Origin: Metallococcus carri
GTDB taxonomy: Bacteria > Actinomycetota > Actinomycetes > Actinomycetales > Dermatophilaceae
Assembly (NCBI RefSeq): GCF_011440275.1
Contig: NZ_JAAOIV010000012.1
Coordinates: 1-64,000, forward strand
Length of the DNA: 64,000 bases
Direction of reading: 5' to 3'
Shown here in pieces: positions 1 through 8,543 of the stretch. Made by a program: the position numbers and the translations under genes. Numbering within the stretch: the first letter of the stretch is position 1; each line of letters begins with the position of its first letter. Below the pieces are notes generated by a model. It was not told the DNA's origin. It saw only the letters and a list, made by a program, of their open reading frames with translations, and did no database searches.

Positions 1-110
1 GGCAAAGACACCGACCACACGGGCCGGGTCAGCTGGTTGATGAGACAGACCACGCGAGAGCCAACACCTACCCTGCCAGCCAGCCCCAGGCCAGCCACCC
101 ACACACTTAC

Positions 111-161
111 AGCTGGTTGAGCAAGCGGAGGAGCGCAGCGACGACGCGCGTCGAAACCACC
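111..161 (+). repeat. GGTTGAGC...GTCGAAACC interspersed repeat, copy 1
   Basis: The stretch begins CTGGTTGAGCAAGCGGAGGA and ends GTCGAAACCACC. The same signature recurs near 533-706 (mostly inverted), 11703-11784, 14787-14858, 51009-51104 and 51303-51345. This copy ends a few bases beyond the stop codon of the GIY-YIG gene on the other strand. The first 110 bases of the window hold no gene that I can support. Confidence 0.75.
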
Positions 162-167
162 CGCGAC

Positions 168-458
168 TCAGGATCGGTCGCGTCTGTGGTTCCGGGACAA
201 CGCCGGCAATCGCTCATAGTCGCCGGCGATCAACGCCTCGCGCTTCGCCCTGCTCCACCCTTGGATGCGCTTCTCCATGCAGTACGCATCGCCCACGTTG
301 TCGTATTCGATGCACCACACGAGTTCCACGGGAAGCCGAGTAGAGGTGTATCGCGAGCCGAGCCCGCTGCTGTGCTGATCGAGGCGCTGCTCGAGGTTGC
401 GCGTGCTACCGACGTAGTAGCTTCCGTCACCGCAGCGCAGCATGTAGGTCCAAGGCAT
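168..458 (-). CDS. GIY-YIG nuclease superfamily protein (URI/YhbQ type)
   Basis: A 96-residue single-domain protein. The N-terminus WTYMLRCGDGSYYVGSTRN carries the GIY-YIG core in the YML...YVG form, followed by the conserved Arg and His of the NLEQRLDQH helix and by EKRIQGWSR with a Glu in the place of the metal-binding Glu. Stand-alone proteins of this size (YhbQ/UPF0213) are widespread and mostly uncharacterised, and a DNA-repair or nuclease role is only inferred from the fold. There is no operon partner, and both ends are bordered by GGTTGAGC-type repeats. The family is secure and the substrate is unknown. Confidence 0.85.
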   Translation of the reverse strand: MPWTYMLRCGDGSYYVGSTRNLEQRLDQHSSGLGSRYTSTRLPVELVWCIEYDNVGDAYCMEKRIQGWSRAKREALIAGDYERLPALSRNHRRDRS

Positions 459-532
459 CGATCAAGCATCGCGTGGGGTGGGATCGCGTGCTGACGGCCG
501 CGGCTCGCGTTGTGGATAACGCGTTCGTCCGC

Positions 533-706
533 GTGGTTTCGACGCGCTCCTCCGCTGCGCTCCTCCGCTTGCCCTTCGACACGCGCTCCTCCGTCGCGCT
601 GCTCAGGACGGCGCTCAACCAACGATTGAAGGGCGCTCAACCAGCGGGCATCGAGAGGGTGGTTTCGACGCGGCGCTCGCAAGCTCGCGCCTTGCTCAAC
701 CAACGA
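533..706 (-). repeat. GGTTGAGC-family repeat cluster, inverted and nested
   Basis: This stretch reads GTGGTTTCGACGCGCTCCTC... through GCTCAACCAACGA, the reverse complement of copy 1, and contains at least two nested units, each opening with GTGGTTTCGACGCG. It fills the whole gap between the GIY-YIG gene and the next gene, and I see no gene here. Confidence 0.75.
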
Positions 707-717
707 TGAGGGGACGC

Positions 718-1611
718 TTAGTCGGAAGGGGAGGTTGCGGTGTCGTATGCCGATTGCGCGCGTTCCAGCCGATCCTGTGCTAACGCTCGGGTCGCCTCGG
801 CGTCCTTGAGGGTGGCGCGTGCCCGCGCGACGGCAGCCTCGGCCCGGTCGAGGTCGGCCTGAGCCCGTTGCACCGCCTGGGCAGCGAGTTGCTCGACGCG
901 CTGGCGTTCCCTCTCCTGCGCAACCCTCGCCGGACTCGGCTTCTTCGCTGCACGCCCGGCCGACGTCGCGGAAGGCTGGGCCGATGCCGATTTTGCTGAC
1001 GTCGATCGTGGCGATCGCTTCTTCTTGTCGGATCCGGAGCCAGAGGTCTTCTCGGAGGCTGAGCCCGACGTCTTGCCTGAACTTGAGCTCGACGTCGACG
1101 GTGGACGTTCCGGCAAGGTAGCGGCAACCGCTCCGTCGAGGTCGACCTCACCAAAACCGCTGTAGGACAACGGGTTCACCAGTTGCCCGCTCGTCACGGC
1201 CTGCTGCGCTGCCGGGTCGGCGATGGCCGCGGTGAAGGTCTGCACCAACTGCTCACGAACGTTGCCGGTGACACTGCCGAGGTCCGCAGCCTCACGCAGG
1301 AGCTGGTCGATGACTCGCTGGCGCTGAGCGGCGAACTGCTTCATCGCCGGGGCGTCGAGGGAGTGCTGGGCCGAGCGCAAACCCTCCCCGACCTCGGTGA
1401 GGTTGGCCAGCCCGGGTGGGTCGGTCCGGCGGGCGAGCATGTTCACCAGATGCGCCGCAGTGCTCGGCCGCCGCAATGCCAAGACCTCCTTGGCCAGCTC
1501 CCGGTCCCCGTCGGACCGTGCCTGCGCAGCCAACTCCTTGCGGGTCGCGACGAACTCCTCGGGAGCACCGGCATACAACCGGTCGACCGCATCGGCGAGG
1601 GTGAGCGACAT
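718..1611 (-). CDS. Hypothetical protein with Ser-rich linker and C-terminal coiled coil
   Basis: A 297-residue protein without signal peptide or membrane segment. Residues 1 to about 165 form a helical domain opening MSLTLADAVDRLYAGAPEEF. A low-complexity Ser/Lys/Gly linker covers about 170-225. The rest is an Arg/Glu/Ala-rich helix with a heptad-like pattern that should form a coiled coil. I recognise the layout from uncharacterised actinobacterial proteins but know no function. The gene stands alone and is divergent from the FAD dehydrogenase across about 80 bp. The Lys/Arg-rich tail could bind nucleic acid, but that is a guess. Confidence 0.7.
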   Translation of the reverse strand: MSLTLADAVDRLYAGAPEEFVATRKELAAQARSDGDRELAKEVLALRRPSTAAHLVNMLARRTDPPGLANLTEVGEGLRSAQHSLDAPAMKQFAAQRQRVIDQLLREAADLGSVTGNVREQLVQTFTAAIADPAAQQAVTSGQLVNPLSYSGFGEVDLDGAVAATLPERPPSTSSSSSGKTSGSASEKTSGSGSDKKKRSPRSTSAKSASAQPSATSAGRAAKKPSPARVAQERERQRVEQLAAQAVQRAQADLDRAEAAVARARATLKDAEATRALAQDRLERAQSAYDTATSPSD

Positions 1612-1694
1612 ACGGCCATCCTGTCCGACCGAAAGGGCGCTCGCACAGCGCCCGTCACCGTAGGTTGGTGCGCAATGCCGACGAAGGAGTGCGC

Positions 1695-3374
1695 GTGGAC
1701 GCCGATGTGATCGTGGTCGGAGCCGGGCTGGCCGGGCTGGTGGCGACCTCCGAGCTGGTCGCCAAGGGCTACCGGGTGGCCGTCGTGGACCAGGAGAACG
1801 CCGCCAATCTTGGCGGTCAGGCCTGGTGGAGCTTCGGTGGAATGTTCCTGGTCAACAGCCCCGAGCAGCGCCGGATGGGCATCAAGGACTCGATCGAACT
1901 CGCCTGGCAGGACTGGCAGGGCAGCGCGCAATGGGACCGACTCGACGGCGAGGGCGACCAGGACCACTGGGCCAAGCGCTGGGGTCGGGCGTATGTCGAG
2001 TGGGCGGCCGGCGAAAAGCGAAACTACCTGCGCGACAAGGGAATTCGCTTCACACCGCTGGTGGGCTGGGCGGAGCGCGGTGACGGACGAGCCACTGGAC
2101 ACGGCAACTCGGTGCCGCGCTTCCATGTGTCGTGGGGGACCGGCACCGGCGTCATCGGACCCTTTGTCGACATCGCGCTCGAGGCAGCCCAACGCAGGCT
2201 GGTCCGCTTCTACCACCGCCACCGCGTTGACGAACTCGTCGTGACCAACGGTGCGGTCACCGGAGTGCGCGGCTCGGTCCTTGCGCCGGACGAGTCCGAA
2301 CGAGGCGTGGCGAGCAGCCGTGAGGTCGTCGGTGACTTCGAGCTGTCCGCGCAGGCTGTCGTCGTCGCTGCCGGAGGCATCGGCGGCAACCACGAGATCG
2401 TTCGCGAGTTCTGGCCCGAGCGTCTCGGCCGGCCGCCGCGGCAGATGATCACCGGGGTCCCGGCGTATGTCGACGGCCGCATGCTGGGCATCACCGAGCA
2501 GGCCGGCGCCCGGCTGGTCAACCGCGATCGCATGTGGCATTACGTCGAAGGCATCCGCAACTGGGATCCCGTCTGGCCCGACCACGCGATCCGCATCCTG
2601 TCCGCGCCCTCGCCCATGTGGCTCGATGCGCTCGGCCGACCCCTGCCGGCGCCCTACCTGCCGTCATACGACACCCTCGGCACCTTGCGCTACCTGCGCA
2701 CGAAGCCCGAGCTCGCGGCATACGACCACTCCTGGTTCGTGCTCACGACCACGATGGCCGCCAAGGAGTTCGCGCTGTCGGGCTCGGAGCAGAACCCGGA
2801 CATCACCGACCGGGACATGAAGCTCACCCTCAAACAGCGGATCAGCAAGGGGCCGACCGCCCCGGTGCAGGCGTTCATCGACCACGGCGCCGACTTCGTC
2901 ACCGCGGCCACGATCGGTGAACTTGTCGCCAAGATGAACGACCTGACCGAGGCACCGCTGCTCGACGCCGGCGAGGTCGAGCGGGTGATCCGTGCACGGG
3001 ACCGGGAGATCGACAACCCCTTCACCAAGGACGCGTCGGTGCAAGCGATCCACAACGCGCGGCGCTACCGCGGTGACCGGCTCGCTCGCGTGACCGCACC
3101 GCACCGGATCCTCGACCCCGATCACGGCCCGCTGATCGGCGTCATGTTGCACACGCTCACCCGCAAGACACTCGGCGGTGTGCAGACCGACCTCGCCTCC
3201 CGCGCGCTCGACGGATCGGGTGCTCCGATCCCCGGGCTGTATGCCGCCGGCGAGACCGCCGGGTTCGGTGGCGGCGGCGTGCACGGCTACAACGCGCTCG
3301 AAGGGACCTTCCTCGGCGGGTGCATCTTCTCCGGACGTGCTGCCGGACGCTCGCTCGCGGCAGACTTGGGGTGA
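1695..3374 (+). CDS. FAD-binding dehydrogenase (fumarate reductase/3-ketosteroid dehydrogenase-like)
   Basis: A 559-residue flavoprotein. The N-terminus has the dinucleotide-binding motif DVIVVGAGLAGLVATSEL, and FAD contacts continue at NLGGQAWWSFGG. The C-terminus keeps the GETAGFGGGGVHGYNALEG segment that closes over FAD in this FAD_binding_2 family. The family dehydrogenates or reduces C-C bonds, but the substrate cannot be read from sequence. I chose GTG 1695 because GAAGGAG lies 5 nt upstream, whereas in-frame starts at 1665 and 1668 lack a ribosome site. The stop overlaps the ATG of the AI-2E exporter, so the two are co-transcribed with the NUDIX gene behind. Confidence 0.85.
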   Translation: MDADVIVVGAGLAGLVATSELVAKGYRVAVVDQENAANLGGQAWWSFGGMFLVNSPEQRRMGIKDSIELAWQDWQGSAQWDRLDGEGDQDHWAKRWGRAYVEWAAGEKRNYLRDKGIRFTPLVGWAERGDGRATGHGNSVPRFHVSWGTGTGVIGPFVDIALEAAQRRLVRFYHRHRVDELVVTNGAVTGVRGSVLAPDESERGVASSREVVGDFELSAQAVVVAAGGIGGNHEIVREFWPERLGRPPRQMITGVPAYVDGRMLGITEQAGARLVNRDRMWHYVEGIRNWDPVWPDHAIRILSAPSPMWLDALGRPLPAPYLPSYDTLGTLRYLRTKPELAAYDHSWFVLTTTMAAKEFALSGSEQNPDITDRDMKLTLKQRISKGPTAPVQAFIDHGADFVTAATIGELVAKMNDLTEAPLLDAGEVERVIRARDREIDNPFTKDASVQAIHNARRYRGDRLARVTAPHRILDPDHGPLIGVMLHTLTRKTLGGVQTDLASRALDGSGAPIPGLYAAGETAGFGGGGVHGYNALEGTFLGGCIFSGRAAGRSLAADLG

Positions 3375-4549
3375 TGAAAGCCCGATCCGCCGCCGCCCGC
3401 CTGAGCGGACTGCGACCTCGACCGACTCCGCCACCGGACGATCCGGCGCCTTCGGAGGACCTGCCCGCATGGGGCGACCGGCCCGAAGGCGACCACGCGC
3501 TCGATCACGTGAGCTTCGGGGTGCAGGTCGCCGCCTGGTGGTCGCTGTGCCTGATGCTCGTCGTCGGTGGGCTGTGGACGATCGTGGTGCTGCTCAGCCG
3601 GATCGGCCTGGTCACCGTGACGATCACCATCGCGGTGATGATCTGCGCTCTGCTGCAACCGATGGTGGCGCTGCTGCAACGGGTCGGGCTGCCGCGGCCG
3701 CCGGCGGTGCTGATCGTCTTCATCGGCGGCATCGGGGTGATCGGTTACCTGAGCTGGTTCGTTATCTCTCAGATCGCCTATGCCAAGGATTCGCTCACCG
3801 GTCAGCTGCAGGGCGCGGCCGACGAGATCCGCAACTGGCTGATCAACGGTCCGCTGCGGATGACGCCCAAGCAGGCCGACCGCTTCAGCGTCGATCTGGT
3901 GCAGACCCTCAGCGAGCACCAGCACCAGATCATCACCGGCGCCTTCCAGGCGGCGACCTCGGCGATCGGCATCCTGTCCGGGGTGATCCTGTGCGTCTTC
4001 GCGACGCTGTTCCTGATGCTGGACAACGGGTCGATCTGGCGCTGGTTCGTGCGTTTTCTGCCGCGCCCGACCCACGCGCACGCGATGGAGGCAGGTCAGG
4101 TCGCCTGGCGCACGCTCACGGCATACACGCGCTCGCTCGTGCTGCTCGCGGCGATCAACGCCCTGGCCATGGTGCCCGCGATGATGATTGCGGGGTTGCC
4201 GCTGGTGGTGCCGCTCGCCGTGCTGCTCTTCCTCGGGTCGTTGGTGCCGCTCGTCGGGGTGCTGATCGCCGGGGCGGTGGTGTGCCTGGTCGCGTTCATC
4301 ACCCAGGGGCTGACGACCGCGATCGTGCTGGCGATCGTGCTCGTGGTGGTGGTGCAGCTCTTCGGCAACCTGCTCAACCCGATCATCCTGGGCAAGGCCG
4401 TCGATATCCACCCGCTGGCGATCCTGGTGTGTGTGACCGCGGGGACGATCCTGGCGGGAGCCTTCGGCGCGTTCGTCGCGGTGCCGTTGGCGGCCGTGGT
4501 CAACAACGCCATCCGGGCCGTGCGCAGTCACCAGCAGGCGAGGACCTGA
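3374..4549 (+). CDS. AI-2E family transporter (PF01594)
   Basis: A 391-residue integral membrane protein. A Pro-rich cytoplasmic N-terminus of about 50 residues precedes paired helices near 55-105, a soluble insert with the typical amphipathic stretch (about 130-200), then a cluster of four to five helices to the end. The segment FGNLLNPIILGKAVDIHPLA is the family signature. Members export small molecules; autoinducer-2 export by TqsA is the named example, while others act in Na+/H+ exchange, so the substrate here is open. Start and stop overlap their neighbours by ATGA, which marks a translationally coupled three-gene operon. Confidence 0.88.
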   Translation: MKARSAAARLSGLRPRPTPPPDDPAPSEDLPAWGDRPEGDHALDHVSFGVQVAAWWSLCLMLVVGGLWTIVVLLSRIGLVTVTITIAVMICALLQPMVALLQRVGLPRPPAVLIVFIGGIGVIGYLSWFVISQIAYAKDSLTGQLQGAADEIRNWLINGPLRMTPKQADRFSVDLVQTLSEHQHQIITGAFQAATSAIGILSGVILCVFATLFLMLDNGSIWRWFVRFLPRPTHAHAMEAGQVAWRTLTAYTRSLVLLAAINALAMVPAMMIAGLPLVVPLAVLLFLGSLVPLVGVLIAGAVVCLVAFITQGLTTAIVLAIVLVVVVQLFGNLLNPIILGKAVDIHPLAILVCVTAGTILAGAFGAFVAVPLAAVVNNAIRAVRSHQQART

Positions 4550-5049
4550 TGTCGGCATCACAGCCCGGGCCGGTGCGGCGGGCCGCGATGCGCGCCTACC
4601 GTCGGTTGCCCGCGCGGCCGAGTCAGCAGATCGTGCGGCTGGTCGCGCCGACCTACACCTTGGGCGCGATCGCGCTGATCGAGCACGGCCCGACGCTGCT
4701 GGCGCTGCGGCAGACGCATCGCAAGGGGTGGTCGCTGCCGGGCGGTCTGGTCGACGCGGGGGAACAGCCGGTCGAGGCCGTGGCCCGGGAGGTGCTCGAG
4801 GAGACCGGGCTGCGCATCGATCCCGGCGGCATCTGGACAACGGCCTTCGACACCCGGCTGCGGCATTGCGACATCGTCTTCCGGGTGGTGTGCGACAACC
4901 GGCCGGTGGTGCGGCTGGCGAGCGAGGCCACGTCATACGACTGGCTGCCGATCTCGCACTTCGACGACATCGACGGTGCGACCAGCCGGATCCTGCGGGC
5001 GGTGCAGGCCACCCAGTGCCCGCCGCCGGTGGGGCGGGTGCTCGGCTGA
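4549..5049 (+). CDS. NUDIX hydrolase
   Basis: A 166-residue single-domain protein. The Nudix box begins at GGLVDAGEQPVEAVAREVLEE followed by TG, fitting the Gx5Ex7REUxEExGU pattern, with the REVLEE glutamates as metal ligands. The segment RKGWSLPGG ahead of the box is typical of enzymes that hydrolyse nucleoside diphosphates linked to another moiety. A basic 35-residue N-terminus precedes the domain. It is translationally coupled to the AI-2E exporter (TGATG overlap). The substrate is undetermined. Confidence 0.88.
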   Translation: MSASQPGPVRRAAMRAYRRLPARPSQQIVRLVAPTYTLGAIALIEHGPTLLALRQTHRKGWSLPGGLVDAGEQPVEAVAREVLEETGLRIDPGGIWTTAFDTRLRHCDIVFRVVCDNRPVVRLASEATSYDWLPISHFDDIDGATSRILRAVQATQCPPPVGRVLG

Positions 5050-5161
5050 CCCCTGGCCCGCTCCCGCGCTCACCTCGAACGCCGAAGGCTTTGACCAATC
5101 CTGACCGGAGCCTTGCCCGATGTTCACCCGCCGCTTCGCTGGCGCGCCTACGTTGCTCGGC

Positions 5162-6598
5162 ATGCCATCGACCAAACTCCTCGCGGGCCTCACCTCGCTC
5201 GCACTCACCGCCGGCGTCACCGTCATCGTCGCCGTCCCGGCGCCGCACGCTCAGGCCGCCACGCAAAAGCGTGTGCTCTTCGACAACACCAAGGCCGAGA
5301 CCGCCGGCAACGCCGACTGGATCATCTCGACCTCGCAGCCGGATCCGTTGCAGCAGAACGCGAATCCCACCTCCGAGACCAGCTGGACCGGTGCCATCTC
5401 CGCGTGGGGCGTCGCCCTGCAGAAGACCGGCAACTACGCGCTCAACACCTTGCCGAGCAGCGGGCGGATCACGTATGGCGACGCGTCCAACGCCCAGGAC
5501 CTTTCGAAGTATGACGAGTTCGTGCTGCCCGAGCCCAACATCGCGTTCACCGCGACCGAGAAGACCGCGATCATGACGTTCGTCAAGAACGGCGGTGGCT
5601 TGTTCATGGTCAGCGATCACGACCAGTCCGACCGCAACAACGACGGCATCGACTCGGTCGGTGTGCTCAACGACCTGATGACCAACAACTCGGTCGACTC
5701 CACCAACCCCTTCGGCTTCTCGATCGACGTGCTCAACATCAGCAACGAAAACCCGAACGTCATCGGCGCCAAGGCCGCTGGCGACCCGATCATCGCCGGG
5801 CCGTTCGGAGCGGTGAAGAGCACGATCATCCGCAATGGCACCACCGCGACGCTCAGCCCATCGAGCAACGCAGCCGTGCGTGGCGAGCTCTTCCGTGCCG
5901 GCTATTCGGCGAGCGGCACGACCGGCGCGGCCTTCGTGACCAGCACCTTCGGCAGCGGGCGGGTGGCCTTCTGGGGCGACAGCTCACCGATCGACGACGG
6001 CACCGGCCAGTCGGGCAACACCCTCTACGACGGCTGGAACGACCCGGCGGGCACCGACGCGGCGCTCGCGCTCAACGCCACCGACTGGCTGGCGGGGACC
6101 GGTTCGACCTCGACGTCGACCTCGTCTTCGTCTTCGACCTCGTCCTCGTCGAGCGCACCGTCGGGCGCCGAGCGGATCGTCAACGGCAGCTTCGAAAACA
6201 ACGCGTCCTACTGGAGTCTCGGCAGCGGCGCCGCAATCAGCACCACCCACGCCTCCGCGGGCACGAAGTCACTCACCCTCGGCGGCACGGTCTCGACCAC
6301 CCAGTCGGCGACCCAGCAGGTGACGATCCCCGCCGGGGTGACCTCGGCCCCGCTGACCTTCAAGACCTATGTGACGAGCAATGCCTCGACCACGACCGTC
6401 TATGACCGGCTCAACGTGCAGGTCAACGGCACCACGCTCACCAGCCTGTCGAACACCTCGCCGCGCGGCGCGTTCTTCAGCACCACGGTCGACCTGTCCG
6501 CCTACGCCGGGCAGACGGTGACGCTGAAGTTCCAGGGCGTCAACGATGCGAGCAACCCGACCCAGTTCTGGGTGGACGAGGTCTCGCTCAAGGCCTGA
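5162..6598 (+). CDS. Secreted protein with GATase1-like domain, Ser/Thr linker and C-terminal jelly-roll-like module
   Basis: A 478-residue exported protein. A Sec signal peptide occupies about residues 1-36 with a predicted cut after PHAQA. The first domain (about 38-320) has alternating strands and helices and a FVKNGGGLFMVSDHD motif that resembles ThuA/DUF4350-type glutamine-amidotransferase-like folds. A linker made almost only of Ser and Thr (about 322-340) leads to a terminal domain of about 140 residues opening ERIVNGSFENN, the usual start of carbohydrate-binding-like jelly rolls. An ATG at 5120 would add 14 residues; I prefer 5162 for the signal peptide. The function is unknown; binding or processing of extracellular glycans is a guess. 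Confidence 0.72.
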   Translation: MPSTKLLAGLTSLALTAGVTVIVAVPAPHAQAATQKRVLFDNTKAETAGNADWIISTSQPDPLQQNANPTSETSWTGAISAWGVALQKTGNYALNTLPSSGRITYGDASNAQDLSKYDEFVLPEPNIAFTATEKTAIMTFVKNGGGLFMVSDHDQSDRNNDGIDSVGVLNDLMTNNSVDSTNPFGFSIDVLNISNENPNVIGAKAAGDPIIAGPFGAVKSTIIRNGTTATLSPSSNAAVRGELFRAGYSASGTTGAAFVTSTFGSGRVAFWGDSSPIDDGTGQSGNTLYDGWNDPAGTDAALALNATDWLAGTGSTSTSTSSSSSTSSSSSAPSGAERIVNGSFENNASYWSLGSGAAISTTHASAGTKSLTLGGTVSTTQSATQQVTIPAGVTSAPLTFKTYVTSNASTTTVYDRLNVQVNGTTLTSLSNTSPRGAFFSTTVDLSAYAGQTVTLKFQGVNDASNPTQFWVDEVSLKA

Positions 6599-6621
6599 AT
6601 CACCTTCTGCCGCAAGACTTT

Positions 6622-7173
6622 TCACAGGCCGAGCCGGCCGACCGCCTCCCGCATCCACGGGTCGAAGCGGTCGGCCGGCTCGGCCTCGAGTTGCGCGCGG
6701 GACCACCACCGCACGCCGTCGAACTCGCGGGGGTCGGGCGTCACCGGGTCGTTCTCCCCGAGCGCGATCGAGAACCACAAGCTCACGTCGGTATGCCGGG
6801 TGCTCGCGTCGCCGACCGTCTCGGTCATCGTCAGGAAGAACGGCCGGTCACCGTCGAGCCGGGCCTCGACGCCTAGCTCCTCCACGGTCTCTCGACGCAC
6901 GGTGTCGACCGGGTGTTCGCCAGGCTCGACGTGGCCGCCAGGAGGCAGCCGCAGACCAGAGAGCCGATGGTCGGCGAGCAGCACCCGCCCCGTCATACGG
7001 TCGACGGGGACCACATAGGCGACCAGGTGCGGGTCGGGCGTGCGGGGCTTCTCGCGCCGCCAGATGTCGTCGGTGCTCGCCAACCAGTCCAGCGCCGCCG
7101 AGTGGTGATGTATGTCGGCGGGAAGGCCGCGGACGAGGTCGGCGATCTGGCGGTGGATGCTCACCTGCCGCAT
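6622..7173 (-). CDS. NUDIX hydrolase
   Basis: A 183-residue protein. The Nudix box starts GGHVEPGEHPVDTVRRETVEE followed by LG and is complete. An extended N-terminal helix region of about 45 residues precedes the core, and FDGVRWWSRAQLE near the C-terminus is the common NUDIX closing strand. I place the start at ATG 7173; a GTG at 7194 is possible and would run closer to the repeat array. The gene is divergent from the DUF4037 gene, and a two-unit palindromic array sits between them. The substrate is unknown. Confidence 0.85.
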   Translation of the reverse strand: MRQVSIHRQIADLVRGLPADIHHHSAALDWLASTDDIWRREKPRTPDPHLVAYVVPVDRMTGRVLLADHRLSGLRLPPGGHVEPGEHPVDTVRRETVEELGVEARLDGDRPFFLTMTETVGDASTRHTDVSLWFSIALGENDPVTPDPREFDGVRWWSRAQLEAEPADRFDPWMREAVGRLGL

Positions 7174-7209
7174 CCTGCCGCGGCCCACCGACACAGGGCA
7201 GCCCGCCCG

Positions 7210-7286
7210 CGCAAAACGCCCAACTGGGCGATCGGTGTGGCGGTTGGGCTGGGGTGCCAGCGCAAAACGCCCAACTGGGCGATCGG
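7210..7286. repeat. 51-bp-period palindromic array A, two units
   Basis: Two copies of the core GCAAAACGCCCAACTGGGCG followed by ATCGG begin at 7211 and 7262, exactly 51 bases apart. Inside the core, CGCCCA and TGGGCG are inverted repeats. Read on the minus strand the hairpin is followed by TTTTGC, so it resembles an intrinsic terminator. It lies between two divergent genes, where a terminator is not expected. Confidence 0.85.
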
Positions 7287-7331
7287 CGCTGCATCGTTAT
7301 CCGCGCGACGGCGGCACCGAATGCTGACACG

Positions 7332-8360
7332 ATGCTGCAGGTGCAGACCGGTGCTGAGCTGTCACAGGCGTACTACGACCAGGTGGTCCGCCCACTGCTG
7401 GATGATCGCTGGCCGGGTCTGCCGCACGCTGCCGCCCGGCTCGGCTCGGGGTCGGATGTTCTCGGTACCGACGATGAGATGTCGCAGGATCACGATTTTG
7501 GTCTTCGGCTGAATCTCCTTGTTCCACAGGCACTTACCGCTGAGATCGACGCCGAGATGCAAGCACGGTTGCCGGAGACGTTCGCCGGGCGTCCCGTACG
7601 CTTCCCCGTCACCTGGGATCAGCGCGAGTGGCACCACGCGGACGTCGACACGGTTGCGGCGTTCACTCGGTCGCGACTCGGCATCGACGCCACGCGCGAG
7701 CTGGCACTCGCCGACTGGCTCTCGCTCACCGGTCAGGCTGTCCTCGAGATCATTGCTGGTCCGGTCTTCGCCGACAGCGACGGCGAGCTGACGCAGATGC
7801 GGCGTCGCCTCGCGTGGTACCCCGACGACATCTGGCGGTATGCCGTCGCGACCGACTGGGCGCGTCTCGCTCAAGAGTTGCCCTTCGTCGGGCGGACGGG
7901 CCAGCGCGGCGACGACCTCGGATCACGAGTGATCGCAACGCGATTGGCGCACATTGCGATGCATCTGGCGCACCTGCTGGAGCGGCGGTGGCCGCCCTAT
8001 GCCAAGTGGCTCGGCACCATCCTCGCGACCTTGCCGCACGGCAGCGCTGTTATCGAATCACTGACGAATGCCCTGCGCTCGCCGGAGTGGCGAGACCGGG
8101 AAGCTGGCCTGGTCGAGGCCCTCCGCGTCCTGCACCAGAGGCAGGCTGAGGTCGGGCTCCCCACGGTCGATGACCCGATAGAACCCTTCTGGGACAGGCC
8201 CTTTCAGTCGATCCGGTCAGAAGTGGTCGAGGTGCTGCACCGATCGATCACCGATCCTCAGGTCCGCGCGCTGCCCCGGGGTGTCGGCACCGCCGAGCAG
8301 CGCAGCGACAACGTGGACGTGCTCGTGCACGCGGACCGGCGGCGGGCGGCATACGGCTGA
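7332..8360 (+). CDS. DUF4037 domain nucleotidyltransferase-like protein
   Basis: A 342-residue cytoplasmic protein. The N-terminal motif LGSGSDVLGTDDEMSQDHDFG is a minimal nucleotidyltransferase signature: GSxSD-type Ser and Gly followed by a D-H-D pair that would coordinate metal. The remainder is helical and matches the DUF4037 layout, with RLAHIAMHLAHLLERRWPPY near 220-240 typical of it. The family is thought to transfer nucleotides to small molecules or act as an orphan toxin or resistance enzyme, but none of that is shown. I used ATG 7332. Palindromic arrays sit on both sides of the gene. Confidence 0.75.
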   Translation: MLQVQTGAELSQAYYDQVVRPLLDDRWPGLPHAAARLGSGSDVLGTDDEMSQDHDFGLRLNLLVPQALTAEIDAEMQARLPETFAGRPVRFPVTWDQREWHHADVDTVAAFTRSRLGIDATRELALADWLSLTGQAVLEIIAGPVFADSDGELTQMRRRLAWYPDDIWRYAVATDWARLAQELPFVGRTGQRGDDLGSRVIATRLAHIAMHLAHLLERRWPPYAKWLGTILATLPHGSAVIESLTNALRSPEWRDREAGLVEALRVLHQRQAEVGLPTVDDPIEPFWDRPFQSIRSEVVEVLHRSITDPQVRALPRGVGTAEQRSDNVDVLVHADRRRAAYG

Positions 8361-8395
8361 GGGCGGCGCCCAGGAGGTGAGCAGCACCCGACCCG

Positions 8396-8524
8396 CGCAA
8401 AACGCCCAACTGGGCGATCGGTGGGGCGCCCGGGCCGGCATACCCACACAAAACGCCCAACTGGGCGATCGGTGCGGCACCTGGTCCGGCATACCCACAC
8501 AAAACGCCCAAGTGGGCGATCAGC
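8396..8524. repeat. 51-bp-period palindromic array B, three units
   Basis: Three copies of the array-A core start near 8397, 8448 and 8499, again 51 bases apart. The third reads CCCAAGTGGG in the centre, so the outer arms are conserved while the loop varies. The connecting 24-base segments are alike within this array (ending CCGGCATACCCACA) but differ from those of arrays A and C. The array lies between converging genes, where bidirectional termination would be useful. Confidence 0.88.
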
Positions 8525-8543
8525 GCACCCCGAGGCCGGACGA

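Noticed and set aside
3287-5620. A 777-codon open frame on the minus strand
   Set aside because: It lies opposite the AI-2E and NUDIX genes, has a low-complexity His/Arg/Asp composition typical of antisense frames in high-GC DNA and shows no domain.
7210-8524. CRISPR array with 27-base repeats and 24-base spacers
   Set aside because: The intervening segments are nearly identical within each array, spacers do not vary, units are few and no cas genes are near. They are tandem palindromic repeats.
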